64,000 bases of DNA from Oscillospiraceae bacterium (GTDB lineage Bacteria; Bacillota; Clostridia; Oscillospirales; Oscillospiraceae): the NCBI GenBank assembly GCA_017445385.1, contig JAFSUG010000029.1, positions 1-64,000 on the forward strand. The letters are read 5' to 3'. Shown here piece by piece: positions 16,312-25,853 of this stretch; position 1 is the first letter of the stretch; every line of letters begins with the position of its first letter. The notes under the pieces were generated by a model that saw only the letters and a program-made list of their open reading frames with translations, had not been told where the DNA came from and searched no databases. Position numbers and translations under genes: made by a program.

Positions 16312-17793
16312 TTAAACGGACTGCGCAAAGCGCAAAAACGCAGCCTTGCCCTGTTCGTCACGCGCGTACACGCCGGCGTGCTCCAAGCACTTTGCGAACA
16401 CCGCGCCGACCTCTTCGCGCAGAACGTCATCGATATTCTCCGCAGTAACGCTGCGGCGCGAAAGCACCTCGCGCATCCAGGGCGCGTGCTTTTTCGTGAG
16501 CTCCGAGGCTTCCAGATCGCCGCCGGAAAGCACCGTTTCCCGAACCGCCGCAAGTTCCTTTTTCAGGCGCGAGGGCAGAACTGCAAGACCCATGACCTCG
16601 ATGAGTCCGATGCCCTCCTGCTTGATATGGTGCAGCTCCGCATGGGGATGATACAGACCCGTGGGATGCTCCGCGGTTGTGAGATTATTGCGCAGAACGA
16701 GATCCATTTCATAAAGACCATCGTGCATCCGGGCGATGGGCGTGATCGTATTATGGCGTTCGCCGTCCGTTTCCGCGAAGATCATTGCGGATGCATCCGT
16801 ATACTTCCGCCACGCGGCAAGGATTTTGCCGGAAAGCTCCGCGATGCGCCCACGATCCGATCCGCGCAGGCGGATCACGCTGAGCGGCCAGCGGACGATG
16901 CCTGCCTGCACGTCTTCAAATCCAGAAAAACGCAGCTCCGTTTCGATCGGCGCGCGCGCCATGGCGAACGTATAGCCGCCGCCCTGGAAATGCTCATGCG
17001 TTAAGATGCTGCCGCCGACAATGGGCAGATCGCCGTTTGAGCCGATGAAATAATGCGGAAACTGATGGATAAAATCCAGCAGCTTATAAAATACGCGGCT
17101 GTCGATCGTCATGGGAACGTGCTTTGAATTGAAGACGATGCAATGCTCGTTATAGTAAACGTAAGGCGAATACTGCCAGAACCAGTCTTCCCCATCAATT
17201 TTGATCGGCAGGATGCGGTGGTTCTGCCGCGCGGGATGGTTCTTTCTGCCGGCATAGCCCTCGTTTTCCGGGCAGAGCATGCATTTGGGATAACCCGTTT
17301 GCGGAAGCAGCTTCGCAGCCGCAACCTCCTTGGGGTCTTTCTCCGGCTTGGAGAGGTTGATCGTAATATCCAGTTCGCCGTATTCCGACTGATATTTCCA
17401 GCGCAGGTCTTTTTTGACCCGGTAGGTGCGGATATAATCCGTATCGCGGCTGAGCTTATAATAATAGTTCGTTGCCGCAACGGGGTCTTCCCGATAGAGC
17501 GAGGCAAATTTCCGGCGCACCTCATGCGGCATCGGTGTGAGCGCGCCCATGAGCTTTGTATCGAAAAGGTCACGTTCGGTGACGGTATCTTCGATCAGTC
17601 CGCGCGCTGCCGCGCCATCGAGCAAGCCTTTGAGGATCTGCTCAAGGTCTTCGATGCAAGCCTCCGCCGGTTCTTCATAGCCATCGAGCTGCAGCAGCTC
17701 AAGCAGACGGTTTACCGCAAGGAAACGGTCGTCTTCCTCGATGAGCCCGGTTTTGACGCCGTAGGCAACAAGGCTTTTTATATACAGTTCCAT
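16312..17793 (-). CDS. galT: UDP-glucose--hexose-1-phosphate uridylyltransferase, class II
   Basis: A 493-residue GalT of the second, Bacillota-type class, exchanging galactose-1-phosphate with UDP-glucose in the Leloir pathway. Landmarks are TPMPHEVRRKF, NYYYKLSRDTDYIRT, CMLCPENEGYAGR and the active-site region GGSILTHEHFQGG. This class is about 490-500 residues, longer than E. coli GalT. The ATG at 17793 overlaps the galK stop (TGATG); the preceding in-frame TTG is not needed. It is the last gene of the hexokinase-pgi-galK-galT operon. No galE is visible in the window. Confidence 0.94.
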   Translation of the reverse strand: MELYIKSLVAYGVKTGLIEEDDRFLAVNRLLELLQLDGYEEPAEACIEDLEQILKGLLDGAAARGLIEDTVTERDLFDTKLMGALTPMPHEVRRKFASLYREDPVAATNYYYKLSRDTDYIRTYRVKKDLRWKYQSEYGELDITINLSKPEKDPKEVAAAKLLPQTGYPKCMLCPENEGYAGRKNHPARQNHRILPIKIDGEDWFWQYSPYVYYNEHCIVFNSKHVPMTIDSRVFYKLLDFIHQFPHYFIGSNGDLPIVGGSILTHEHFQGGGYTFAMARAPIETELRFSGFEDVQAGIVRWPLSVIRLRGSDRGRIAELSGKILAAWRKYTDASAMIFAETDGERHNTITPIARMHDGLYEMDLVLRNNLTTAEHPTGLYHPHAELHHIKQEGIGLIEVMGLAVLPSRLKKELAAVRETVLSGGDLEASELTKKHAPWMREVLSRRSVTAENIDDVLREEVGAVFAKCLEHAGVYARDEQGKAAFLRFAQSV

Positions 17794-19019
17794 CAAAGCT
17801 CAACGCCTCCTTCCGGACGAACAGACAGCACGTGGCAGCTGCCTGCGCCGAACACAGCTTCAAATTGCGCGCGGAATTGCGCGAGCAGGTCATTTGGAAC
17901 GAACGCCTGCGCCGTTCCGGCGAAGCCGCCGCCGTGAACGCGGAACGCGCCGCGTCCGCAAAGCAGCTTTTCGCAAAGTGCAAGCGCAAGCGCCATATCC
18001 TGGTGCTGCGTGCTGCCGGCCGGAATCACGTTTTGCAGATACATCCACGACGATCTGCCGCTTTCGCGCACAAGGCGCAAAAATTCTTCAAAATCGCCTT
18101 TTTGCAGCGCCTCCGCCTGCTTGCCTGCGCGCTGATTATCGCCGTAGAAATGGATCGCGCGGAGCGCCGCACGGTCGCCTGCGGTTTTGCGAATTTCCGG
18201 CAGGCGGGCATAGAAGTCCGCTTCGGGAACATCGCGCAAAACTTCTTTGCCGAACATTGCGGAGATTTTTTTCAGCTCCACCGGGATCGCGGCGTATTCG
18301 CCGGTCAGATCGGCATGATCCGCGCCGCAATCGAGAATGCAAAGGCTATGCCCCGTTGCGCCGAAATCGAACGCGAGCGGCGTTACGACGGGCGATTTGG
18401 GATCGGCAAAGTCAATTGCGACGAAGCCGCCGACGGACGACGCCATCTGATCCATCAGACCGCTGGGTTTGCCGAAATAAACGTTTTCGGCATACTGCCC
18501 GATCTGCGCAATCTCGATTGATGTTGCCTTGCCGTCATAGCAAAGCGCGTTGATGATCGCGCCGATCAGCACCTCATACGCTGCCGATGAGGAAAGACCA
18601 CTGCCGCGCAGAACGTCCGAAATTACGTAGGCATCGAAGCCGCGAAGCTTTGCGCCCATTTCGCGGAATTTTGCCGCAACGCCGCGGATCAGCGCAAGCG
18701 TTGTATTGACCTCGTTGGCGCGGACGGAGAGATTATCGAGCGACACGGCGCACATCCGATACCCCTCGGACTGGACGCGGATCACGTTTTCATCGTTTTC
18801 CGAAACCGCCGCAAGCATATCGAGATTGACCGCCGCCGCAAGCACTCTGCCGTGCTGATGATCGGTATGGTTGCCGCCGATCTCCGTTCTTCCCGGCGCG
18901 GAGAATACGCGAAGCGTATCGCGCTTGCCGAACGTTTTTTCAAAGCCGCCAAGCAGCGCTTCCGCCCTGTCGGATGGCAGGCGGTCGCGCCACTGCTGAA
19001 CTGTCATGCCGTTTGCCAT
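17793..19019 (-). CDS. galK: Galactokinase
   Basis: A 408-residue GHMP kinase that phosphorylates galactose at C1. The N-terminal galactokinase signature is GRTEIGGNHTDHQHG, the ATP-binding GHMP motif VLRGSGLSSSAAYE, and the C-terminal motif VHGGGFAGTAQAF. The usual N of GEHTDYNxG-type signatures is kept in spirit as GNHTDHQHG, as in class II neighbours. The start at 19019 follows the pgi stop by one base; the longer upstream frame lies inside pgi. Its ribosome site is weak, so translational coupling is likely. Confidence 0.92.
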   Translation of the reverse strand: MANGMTVQQWRDRLPSDRAEALLGGFEKTFGKRDTLRVFSAPGRTEIGGNHTDHQHGRVLAAAVNLDMLAAVSENDENVIRVQSEGYRMCAVSLDNLSVRANEVNTTLALIRGVAAKFREMGAKLRGFDAYVISDVLRGSGLSSSAAYEVLIGAIINALCYDGKATSIEIAQIGQYAENVYFGKPSGLMDQMASSVGGFVAIDFADPKSPVVTPLAFDFGATGHSLCILDCGADHADLTGEYAAIPVELKKISAMFGKEVLRDVPEADFYARLPEIRKTAGDRAALRAIHFYGDNQRAGKQAEALQKGDFEEFLRLVRESGRSSWMYLQNVIPAGSTQHQDMALALALCEKLLCGRGAFRVHGGGFAGTAQAFVPNDLLAQFRAQFEAVFGAGSCHVLSVRPEGGVEL

Positions 19020-19020
19020 A

Positions 19021-20310
19021 TCAATAGCCCGGCTTTCCAAGCAGGCGGAACATGTTTTTCTTATACGCTTCAACGCCCGGCTGATTGAACGGGTTTACGC
19101 CGAGCATCGCGCCGGAGACAGCGCAGGCATGCTCGAAGAAATAGACAAGCTCGCCGAGGTTCTGCTCATCCATCTTTTCAACCTCAAGCAGCATGCACGG
19201 TACGCCGCCGTCAACGTGGGCAAGGATCGTGGCTTCCATTGCTGTTGCGTTGACCTGCGCCATGGTTTTGCCGGCGAGGTAATTCAGACCGTCAAAGTCC
19301 TCCGCCGCTTTTTCCACCGTGATCTCATCGCGCGCGCTGCCGAAGGAAACGAACGTTTCATAGAGCGTGCGCTCGCCGTCCTGGATGTACTGGCCCATGG
19401 AATGCAGGTCTGTGGAGCAGATGATGGACGCCGGGAAGATGCCCTTGCCGTCCTTGCCTTCGCTTTCGCCATAGAGCTGCTTGAGCCACTCGTTGAACAT
19501 GGTGAACGCCGGATCGAACGAAACGTAAAGCTCCGTCTTCTTGCCGCCGCGATAGAGCAGGTTGCGGATCGCTGCATAGCGGTTCGAGGCATTATCATCG
19601 GCTTTTTCAAATTTCTTCTGACCTGCCTGCGCGCCTGCCATCAGCGCATCGATATCGAAGCCGGCTGCGGCGATGGGCAGCAGACCGACCGCCGTGAGCA
19701 CGCTGTAGCGGCCGCCGACGTCATCGGGCACGACGAACGTTTCATAACCTTCGCGCGTGGAGAGCTCCTTGAGCGTGCCGCGCGCTTTATCGGTTGTTGC
19801 ATAGATGCGCTTTGCCGCTTCCGCCTTGCCGTAGCGCTGCTCCATGTAGTTTTTGAAGATACGGAACGCGATTGCCGGCTCGGTGGTGGTGCCGGATTTG
19901 GAGATAACGTTCACGCTCACGTCCTTGCCCTCGCAAAGGCGCAGGACGGCGGAAAGCTCTTCCGAGCTGATGGAGTTGCCGACGAAATAGACCTTGAGAT
20001 CGGCAAAATCATTATAGAATCTGCCGCCGAGGAACTCGATCGCGGCACGCGCGCCAAGGTAGCTGCCGCCGATGCCGATGACGACGAGCACCTGGCTCGT
20101 TTCACGGATGCGCTTGGCCGCATCTTTGATGCGGGCGAACTCATCACGGTCGTATTCGGTGGGAAGGACGCGCCAGCCGATGAAATCGTTGCCTGCGCAA
20201 TCGCCCTTTTGCAGCTTTTCGGCAGCCGATGCGGCCTGCGCAAGCAGGGGCTTCAGCTCCGAATCTTTCACGAAGCTGCTGAGATACTTTTCGTTCAGTT
20301 TCAGTGCCAT
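19021..20310 (-). CDS. pgi: Glucose-6-phosphate isomerase
   Basis: A 429-residue isomerase interconverting glucose-6-phosphate and fructose-6-phosphate. It is a short bacterial form, compared with about 550 residues in E. coli. [14 protein letters not shown] is the sugar-phosphate-binding SIS motif, and [17 protein letters not shown] and [15 protein letters not shown] are the family signatures, the latter carrying the catalytic lysine. The start at 20310 has GGAGAAGAG upstream, and the long open frame above it overlaps the hexokinase gene. It is 13 bases after the hexokinase gene. Confidence 0.94.
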   Translation of the reverse strand: MALKLNEKYLSSFVKDSELKPLLAQAASAAEKLQKGDCAGNDFIGWRVLPTEYDRDEFARIKDAAKRIRETSQVLVVIGIGGSYLGARAAIEFLGGRFYNDFADLKVYFVGNSISSEELSAVLRLCEGKDVSVNVISKSGTTTEPAIAFRIFKNYMEQRYGKAEAAKRIYATTDKARGTLKELSTREGYETFVVPDDVGGRYSVLTAVGLLPIAAAGFDIDALMAGAQAGQKKFEKADDNASNRYAAIRNLLYRGGKKTELYVSFDPAFTMFNEWLKQLYGESEGKDGKGIFPASIICSTDLHSMGQYIQDGERTLYETFVSFGSARDEITVEKAAEDFDGLNYLAGKTMAQVNATAMEATILAHVDGGVPCMLLEVEKMDEQNLGELVYFFEHACAVSGAMLGVNPFNQPGVEAYKKNMFRLLGKPGY

Positions 20311-20323
20311 AACTCTTCTCCTT

Positions 20324-21583
20324 TTAATTCGAGACGGCGGCGTATGCCGAGCCCGTAAGCGTTGGGTTTTCCGCCTGTATAATTTCAAACCGGCAGCCGA
20401 ATTTCTGCCGAACGGTTTCCAGTTCTTCCGCCAGATGCGCCTGCAGGCGCGGCGATTTTTGATAGGTTGAGCCCTCCAGCACGATGCACATCGGCTTGCT
20501 CGTTCCCTGCCCCGTATGCAGCGCAACGGACGCGAAAATGATCGCCATCAGCCGTGCCGTGCGGCTATAGAGCCCTTCGATGATCGCGCGGACAGTTTCG
20601 CGGTCCTGCGGCGCGATCAGCGCATCGAGCATGCCCGGCTGATTTGCGAGAAATGCGTTGACGTCCGGCATGGGGATCTCCGAAAGCTCCTGCGGAATTG
20701 CGCTTTGCGTAACGCCTTCCTCGTTTGCCGCCTTCAGCGCATGGCAGAGGATCTTGCCGAGGTAAGCGCCGCTCATCATTTTCTCCGCCTGATGATCGCC
20801 GGGGATCGCAGATTGCGCGTCCACCGCGCGGTCAAGCGCGCCTTTTTCGAAGCCGGAATAGCACCCGGCCTCCATATTGACGATCATATTTTCAGCGCGG
20901 TAAATGCCGCCTGTATATTTTTTGATCCGCTCCGTCCGCTCGGTATAGCAGCCATTGAGCCCTGTTCCGAGGATGAATCCGATATAGCCGCCGTAGCTTT
21001 CGCGGTCGGACGCAGCCATGCCGCCGAGCTGCGTTGCGACAGTATCGTTGAGCTGGACGAACGAATAGGTTTTCTGTATACCGCGCCGCCGGATCGCCTC
21101 GGAAAGCTCCTTGCAGATCTCCGCGCCCTCCGCGCCGGTGACGGTGACTTCTTTGCAGAACGCGACGATCTTCGCATCGTGGTTTTCCATGCAGTCCGCC
21201 GCGTAGGAAAAGCAGAAGCCGATGCGGCTGCCGCGATCGAGATACGGCGCTAATTTTTCAGCGATCGCATCGAAAAACGCCGTTTTTGTAAGCGGTTCCG
21301 ATGTGCCGGGCAACGGATATTTTTGAAAGTCTACATCCGTTACGACGCCGCCGGAAAACGTGACAGCGCCGACACGCAGATTCGTTCCGCCGGCATCGAG
21401 GACGATGACCGTTTGCGGCGCGATCTCCCCTGCCTCCGGGCTGACAAACGTGGGGATCATCAGAAGCGAGCTTTTTTCGCCTTTCAGTCCGCGCTGCATC
21501 TCTTCGCGGAAGCGGCTGACCTCCGTTTCGAGATCGTAGCAGGCGGATGCAAGCAGATACCGTTTCAGAAATTGCATGACCAC
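20324..21583 (-). CDS. Eukaryotic-type hexokinase
   Basis: About 419 residues, resembling the eukaryotic hexokinase family rather than bacterial ROK or Glk glucokinases. The phosphate-1 motif is [10 protein letters not shown], the catalytic region contains NDTVAT, phosphate-2 is [12 protein letters not shown], and VNMEAG follows. SYAAD stands where eukaryotic enzymes have SFP. It should phosphorylate glucose or related hexoses with ATP, feeding pgi. Three starts are possible: ATG 21589 (one base from GGAGG), GTG 21583 (seven bases, chosen) and ATG 21577 (13 bases). Substrate range is not visible. Confidence 0.85.
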   Translation of the reverse strand: MVMQFLKRYLLASACYDLETEVSRFREEMQRGLKGEKSSLLMIPTFVSPEAGEIAPQTVIVLDAGGTNLRVGAVTFSGGVVTDVDFQKYPLPGTSEPLTKTAFFDAIAEKLAPYLDRGSRIGFCFSYAADCMENHDAKIVAFCKEVTVTGAEGAEICKELSEAIRRRGIQKTYSFVQLNDTVATQLGGMAASDRESYGGYIGFILGTGLNGCYTERTERIKKYTGGIYRAENMIVNMEAGCYSGFEKGALDRAVDAQSAIPGDHQAEKMMSGAYLGKILCHALKAANEEGVTQSAIPQELSEIPMPDVNAFLANQPGMLDALIAPQDRETVRAIIEGLYSRTARLMAIIFASVALHTGQGTSKPMCIVLEGSTYQKSPRLQAHLAEELETVRQKFGCRFEIIQAENPTLTGSAYAAVSN

Positions 21584-21610
21584 ACGCATACCTCCCCTTT
21601 TATCATTTGA

Positions 21611-21639
21611 AGTATACCATTTTCAAAATTGACGGTCAA
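21611..21639 (-). promoter_or_regulatory. Promoter of hexokinase-pgi-galK-galT
   Basis: On the minus strand: TTGACC, 17 bases, TATACT. Strong match. No operator could be recognised. Confidence 0.8.
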
Positions 21640-21649
21640 GCGTTTGGAT

Positions 21650-21678
21650 TTGCATTTTGCGAGAAGATACGCTATAGT
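21650..21678 (+). promoter_or_regulatory. Promoter of nucleotidyltransferase gene
   Basis: TTGCAT, 17 bases, TATAGT, about 35 bases before the start codon, divergent from the sugar operon promoter. Confidence 0.65.
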
Positions 21679-21712
21679 GGGATTATAAAGACACGAAAGG
21701 AAGTTTTTCCAA

Positions 21713-22621
21713 ATGGCACAGCCTACTCTCGTAATCCTGGCAGCCGGCATGGGCAGCCGATTCGGCGGACTGAAACAGATCACGCCGATTGACGATCAGG
21801 GGCACATGATCATTGATTTTTCCCTCTACGATGCTTACCGCGCAGGCTTCCGCAAAATCGCATTCATCATCAAGCACGAAATTGAGACGGAATTCAAAGA
21901 GAAGATCGGAAAGCGCATGGAGCGTTTCTTCGACGTGCAGTATATTTACCAGCAGCTTGACGTATTGCCCGATGGATATTCGATCCCCGAAGGGCGCGTG
22001 AAGCCCTGGGGCACGGGACACGCGATTTCCTGCCTGACCGGCAAGGTGGACGGGCCGTTCGCCGTAATCAACTCCGACGATTTCTACGGTCAGAGCGCAT
22101 ACCGCACCATCTATGATTTCCTGGTGCAGGATCTTCCGGAAACGTGCTATGCGATGGTGGCATTCCCCCTGCGCAACACCGTTTCCGAAAACGGCAGTGT
22201 TTCGCGCGGCGTTTGCGAGGTAAAGGACGGCTTGCTTTCCGGCGTAACCGAGCGGACGAAAATCTTTAAGCGCGGCGAAAACGCCGAATACACCGAGGAC
22301 GGCGAAGCATTCTTCCCGCTCGATGGCAGCACGCCGGTCAGCATGAATTTCTGGGGCTTCCGCAAGGGCATCCTTGACCGCCTCAGCCGCGAGTTCCCCG
22401 CGTTCTTGGATGAAAATCTCAAGGTGAACCCGATCAAGTGCGAATTCGCGCTGCCGACGGTCGTGGACCACCAGATTCAAGAGGGTGAAGCAACCGTGCG
22501 CGTGCTGAATACAACGGACAGCTGGTTCGGCGTAACGTACCCGGAAGACCTGCCGACCGTGAAAGAATCGATTGCGAAGCTGAAAGCCGACGGCGTTTAC
22601 CCTGAGCTGCTTTGGAAATAA
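21713..22621 (+). CDS. Sugar-phosphate nucleotidyltransferase
   Basis: A 302-residue Rossmann-like NTP transferase. The N-terminal nucleotide-binding signature is LAAGMGSRFGGLKQ, where related enzymes have GxGTRxxPxTK, and AVINSDDFYG carries the metal-binding aspartates. The middle contains a TERTKIFKR segment seen in relatives. It probably joins a sugar-1-phosphate to a nucleotide; the sugar and nucleotide cannot be told from sequence. It is divergent from the galactose/hexose operon, where glucose-1-phosphate is produced, so a glucose- or hexosamine-1-phosphate substrate is plausible. Ribosome site AAAGGAAG. Confidence 0.82.
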   Translation: MAQPTLVILAAGMGSRFGGLKQITPIDDQGHMIIDFSLYDAYRAGFRKIAFIIKHEIETEFKEKIGKRMERFFDVQYIYQQLDVLPDGYSIPEGRVKPWGTGHAISCLTGKVDGPFAVINSDDFYGQSAYRTIYDFLVQDLPETCYAMVAFPLRNTVSENGSVSRGVCEVKDGLLSGVTERTKIFKRGENAEYTEDGEAFFPLDGSTPVSMNFWGFRKGILDRLSREFPAFLDENLKVNPIKCEFALPTVVDHQIQEGEATVRVLNTTDSWFGVTYPEDLPTVKESIAKLKADGVYPELLWK

Positions 22622-22629
22622 GGCAAATA

Positions 22630-22664
22630 AAAATGAGTGGGTTTTAGTAACCCACTCATTTTTT
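22630..22664. terminator. Bidirectional terminator
   Basis: The arms AATGAGTGGGTT and AACCCACTCATT are followed by TTTTTAT. It ends the nucleotidyltransferase gene and the converging deacetylase cassette. Confidence 0.88.
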
Positions 22665-23955
22665 ATTCCGGTAATGCTTTTAACGCCGTGAAGATGCTGC
22701 GGCGGCTGAAATCAGCGGTTTTTTCGAAATATGCTTCCGGGAGCGATGCGACGGGAAGATCGGCGCAATGCTCCGGCAGGAGCAGCCGATGCTCGATGCA
22801 CCAATCCACAGCGCCCCACGAACACGGCACGGCACGGCGCAATGCGCGGATCTGCGCATTGCGGCGCGAAAGCGCCTCCGCCTTCGGGCAGAGCAGCAGC
22901 GCAAGCTCGCCGTAGGTCATGCGGCGGTCAAGCTGCAGCGTATTATCGCGGTAGGCAACGGCGCGGCGATCGGCAAGATCGCGGAGCTTTTCAAAAAGCG
23001 GATCGTTTCTGCCGAGATCGGCAAAGGGACTTTCCGCCATCAGCTCCGAAACGGTGACGACGCTGTAGCCGTACTGCTGCAGCAGCTCAAGCTGCTTGTG
23101 AAGTCCGAACGCGACCGGCGTGCGGACCGCCATATTATAGCCGTCCTTCTGGAAGATGATCTGACCGCAGAGCGCATCCGGGTCTTTCTCCAAAAGCTTT
23201 TTCATCGGCTCGACCATGGCGCGGACCTCTGCTTCCAGCGCCGCATTGGGATCCTGCAGCGACGACGGCAGCCAACCTGCGCCATCGAACGAAGCCGCCA
23301 TATACTGATAGTCCATTGCCTCATAGGCATCGTAGCTTGTAAAACCGTCGCCGATGGCATCGACGTAGTGCGGCGGACGGGCGAGCTTCAGCGCGTAGCC
23401 GTATTCCGTCTGCATGTGCTCGTGGAGCGATTTGAGATCGTCCACAACCGCATCGAAGCTGCCGAGATAGGCGCGCGCGCCATAGACGAACGGCTTTTTA
23501 CCGAACAGGATATGCTTGCCGCCGTGGTTTGTAACCTGATGTCCTGCATCGAGCATCCGGCGGATCAAACGCGCGTTTGCTTCCGCACCGCCATGCGCAT
23601 CTTCCCCGAAATTGGGGTAATGGTCATAGCGCACGCCGCCCCATGCCGCTGTGCCGAGTTTGCCGGGGCGGTCGGGATAATTCTCTTTTGTAGAGCCGAT
23701 AACGTCAAACGTGCCCTTTGCGCCGAATTCCTCCAGCGTATCGAGCAGGATATCCGTAAGCGATTTGCCGCCGAAGCGGTCCGGCGACGCAGGCAGATCC
23801 ATCGGGCCATCGTCAAAGGTCATGGCGCAGATGCGCCGATCTGTGCAGATCCGCTCGATCCGGCGCGTATAGCGCACCTCAATCGGCTGCGACGGCGCGA
23901 TGAAGTTTTTGAGCAGTTTTTTGCCCTTTTTCCCGATTTTTACGAGCAGCGACAT
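22663..23955 (-). CDS. NodB-type polysaccharide deacetylase, large form
   Basis: 430 residues with no signal peptide; the N-terminus is basic (KIGKKGKKLLK). The CE4 metal site is intact: TFDDGP at residues 46-51, HGGKH as the HxxxH motif, and RPPHY as motif 3. Large inserts (for example the TKENYPDRPGKL region) and a C-terminal extension of about 100 residues distinguish it from the 226-residue enzyme at 10.3 kb. It is the third gene of the ATP-grasp/PHP/NodB cassette, its start overlapping the PHP stop (TGATG). The likely substrate is an acetylated glycan or its precursor, but a cytoplasmic location would be unusual. Confidence 0.85.
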   Translation of the reverse strand: MSLLVKIGKKGKKLLKNFIAPSQPIEVRYTRRIERICTDRRICAMTFDDGPMDLPASPDRFGGKSLTDILLDTLEEFGAKGTFDVIGSTKENYPDRPGKLGTAAWGGVRYDHYPNFGEDAHGGAEANARLIRRMLDAGHQVTNHGGKHILFGKKPFVYGARAYLGSFDAVVDDLKSLHEHMQTEYGYALKLARPPHYVDAIGDGFTSYDAYEAMDYQYMAASFDGAGWLPSSLQDPNAALEAEVRAMVEPMKKLLEKDPDALCGQIIFQKDGYNMAVRTPVAFGLHKQLELLQQYGYSVVTVSELMAESPFADLGRNDPLFEKLRDLADRRAVAYRDNTLQLDRRMTYGELALLLCPKAEALSRRNAQIRALRRAVPCSWGAVDWCIEHRLLLPEHCADLPVASLPEAYFEKTADFSRRSIFTALKALPE

Positions 23956-24668
23956 CAGCGATTCCCCCTAAAAAGGTCTTCTATGCAGCATTTCAGCGCG
24001 AATACGCTCCACTTTGCGTAAGACAGCACGCCGGCGTTCGTTTTGCGGCGCTTTGTAAGCTGGCTCATTGCGACGTAGCGGCTTTTTGCGCTTCTCCCCT
24101 CGGTGCGCGCAGCGCCGGACAGCAGCGCAGCTTTGACCGCTTCGGGCGACTGCGCCGCAACGATTGTGACGCTGCCGCCGATCTCCTGCGGAACGTGCGC
24201 GTCGCTGCCGGCAAACGGCAGCAGATGATGCAATCGCGCAAAATCTTTTGCCTGCGCGTTCGCATTTTTGTTTTTGCGGTTTGCGCGGCTGTTTTGCACC
24301 TCGATCCCATCGAGGGAATCAAGATACGGCAGAAGGCGGTTTTCATCCGGGTTATGCTGGAACGGGTGCGCCAAGACGGCGATGCCGCCCTGCGCGTGGA
24401 TCGCCGCAGCCGCTTCCGGCAGGTCTTTTGCTGTGACCGGCTCGGTGACGAAAAGTCCGAGCAAATGTCCCTGCTTTGTGGAAACCTCCGTTGCCGGAAT
24501 GATGAGAAAATCAGGCACGCTCGGAACGGACGCCATGACCGCGTCGTGATCGCAGATCGCAACGCCGCTTAGTCCGCGCGATTTTGCCGTTTCGATGATC
24601 TCCGCAAGCGTCATGCGCCCGTCCGCCGAGCGGTCGGAATGCACGTGAAGATCGAGCTTCCATTCCAT
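23955..24668 (-). CDS. PHP-domain phosphoesterase
   Basis: A 237-residue metal-dependent hydrolase of the PHP family (YciV/TrpH-like). LDLHVHSDRSADG gives the first HxH metal motif, ICDHDAV the second, EVSTKQGH a third, AVLAHPFQ the fourth, and AGSDAHVPQEIG the last Asp/His pair. The family cleaves phosphoesters of nucleotides or sugars. The start at 24668 has GGAGG seven bases upstream; the much longer upstream frame runs antisense-like through the ATP-grasp gene. Middle gene of a three-gene cassette; the reaction is unknown. Confidence 0.86.
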   Translation of the reverse strand: MEWKLDLHVHSDRSADGRMTLAEIIETAKSRGLSGVAICDHDAVMASVPSVPDFLIIPATEVSTKQGHLLGLFVTEPVTAKDLPEAAAAIHAQGGIAVLAHPFQHNPDENRLLPYLDSLDGIEVQNSRANRKNKNANAQAKDFARLHHLLPFAGSDAHVPQEIGGSVTIVAAQSPEAVKAALLSGAARTEGRSAKSRYVAMSQLTKRRKTNAGVLSYAKWSVFALKCCIEDLFRGNR

Positions 24669-24672
24669 TTTA

Positions 24673-25776
24673 TTACCTCCGCAGGCTGCCGCGCAGGTAG
24701 GCGCGGTAGGGTTTGGGATCATCGGGATCATACAGCGCATCCGGCACGCGCAGCGCATCCGCCGCCGCCGCGATACCTTCGCGGAAATGACCGCGCAGAA
24801 ACTGCGATACGCCGGAGGCGGCATCGCTGATCGTAAAGCGCGCTTTAACGTTTTGCTTATAATCGCAGGGCGTATAGGCGATTTCCAAGCCGCTCGCCGC
24901 CTCGGCATAGCGCACGATGAGCGGGCTTTGCGCTTGCGCTGTGAGCGGAAAGCTGCCCCAGATGCGCGGATTGACTTCCAGAATCGAATCGCCTTTCCAT
25001 TCCACCATTGCAAGCCCGGTGAAGGAGAACGATTTTAATAGCTGATACGATTTTTCGATACGATCGGGATCATAGAAGCTTTCGCAGCAGGAGGACGGGC
25101 CGCCGCTGATCGGAAATTCCCGAATCCGCCGATGGCAGAACGCGCCGAGCAGTTCGCCGCTTTTGCCGAGCGCCATGCTCACGCCGATTCCCTGCCCTTC
25201 GATCTTTTGCTGCACGATGGGATTGGGATCGTATTTCTGCACGGCTTCCATTGCGGAAAGGTACGATGCTTCATCGTTTGCGACGATATAGCGGTCGCCG
25301 GCTTTGAGCCCGAACTTTTCGCCGCAGCGCGGCTTGACGATCACAGGATAGGCATCCGGCGCATCCCGATAGGTTTTCGGCGTCGGCAGTCCAAGCTCCG
25401 CCGCGCGCTGCTGGACCTGCTGCTTATCATTGAGCGCGTCGAGCGTTTCAGGCGGCGCGATCAGAAAATCGCAGAGGTTCGAGAAGCGGTCGAGCCGCTT
25501 GGAAACTGCATGGAGCGTTTTTGCGCCAAGCGCAAGCAAAACGGGGCGGTCATACCGCGAGAGCAGCTCCGCAAGGCGGTCGGCATACGAAGCATCCGCG
25601 CTGCTGCCGGGAATCCAATGCGTTTGCGCGGCGTATTTTGAGAGAAACGACGGCGGCGTGCCATGGGCGTCCGCTTCCGTTTGCGTTACGACAACGCGCC
25701 AGCCTGCGCGCCCGAGTGTGCGCACCGCAGCGATTGACATTCGATATTTTCCATCGGTTACGATGACTGTTCGCAT
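24673..25776 (-). CDS. ATP-grasp domain ligase
   Basis: A 367-residue protein with an N-terminal Rossmann-like region, then an ATP-grasp fold: LNDKQQVQQRAAELGLPTPKT starts the A domain, YPVIVKPRCG carries the ATP-binding lysine, and LEVNPRIWGSFPLT holds the Mg-binding Glu/Asn pair. Such enzymes join a carboxylate to an amine or thiol through an acyl phosphate. It resembles carboxylate-amine ligases found in polysaccharide loci, but no specific product can be assigned. First gene of the cassette, with the PHP gene four bases on. Confidence 0.84.
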   Translation of the reverse strand: MRTVIVTDGKYRMSIAAVRTLGRAGWRVVVTQTEADAHGTPPSFLSKYAAQTHWIPGSSADASYADRLAELLSRYDRPVLLALGAKTLHAVSKRLDRFSNLCDFLIAPPETLDALNDKQQVQQRAAELGLPTPKTYRDAPDAYPVIVKPRCGEKFGLKAGDRYIVANDEASYLSAMEAVQKYDPNPIVQQKIEGQGIGVSMALGKSGELLGAFCHRRIREFPISGGPSSCCESFYDPDRIEKSYQLLKSFSFTGLAMVEWKGDSILEVNPRIWGSFPLTAQAQSPLIVRYAEAASGLEIAYTPCDYKQNVKARFTISDAASGVSQFLRGHFREGIAAAADALRVPDALYDPDDPKPYRAYLRGSLRR

Positions 25777-25797
25777 GGCATTGCCCCCTTTTTTTCA

Positions 25798-25826
25798 ATC
25801 ATAACAGACCGCGCCGGGAAAGACAA
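25798..25826 (-). promoter_or_regulatory. Promoter of ATP-grasp/PHP/NodB cassette
   Basis: On the minus strand: TTGTCT, 17 bases, TATGAT, followed by a GGGGG-containing ribosome site. Confidence 0.65.
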
Positions 25827-25853
25827 CAAAGTTTTTTATTGGCGGTGCGTTGC

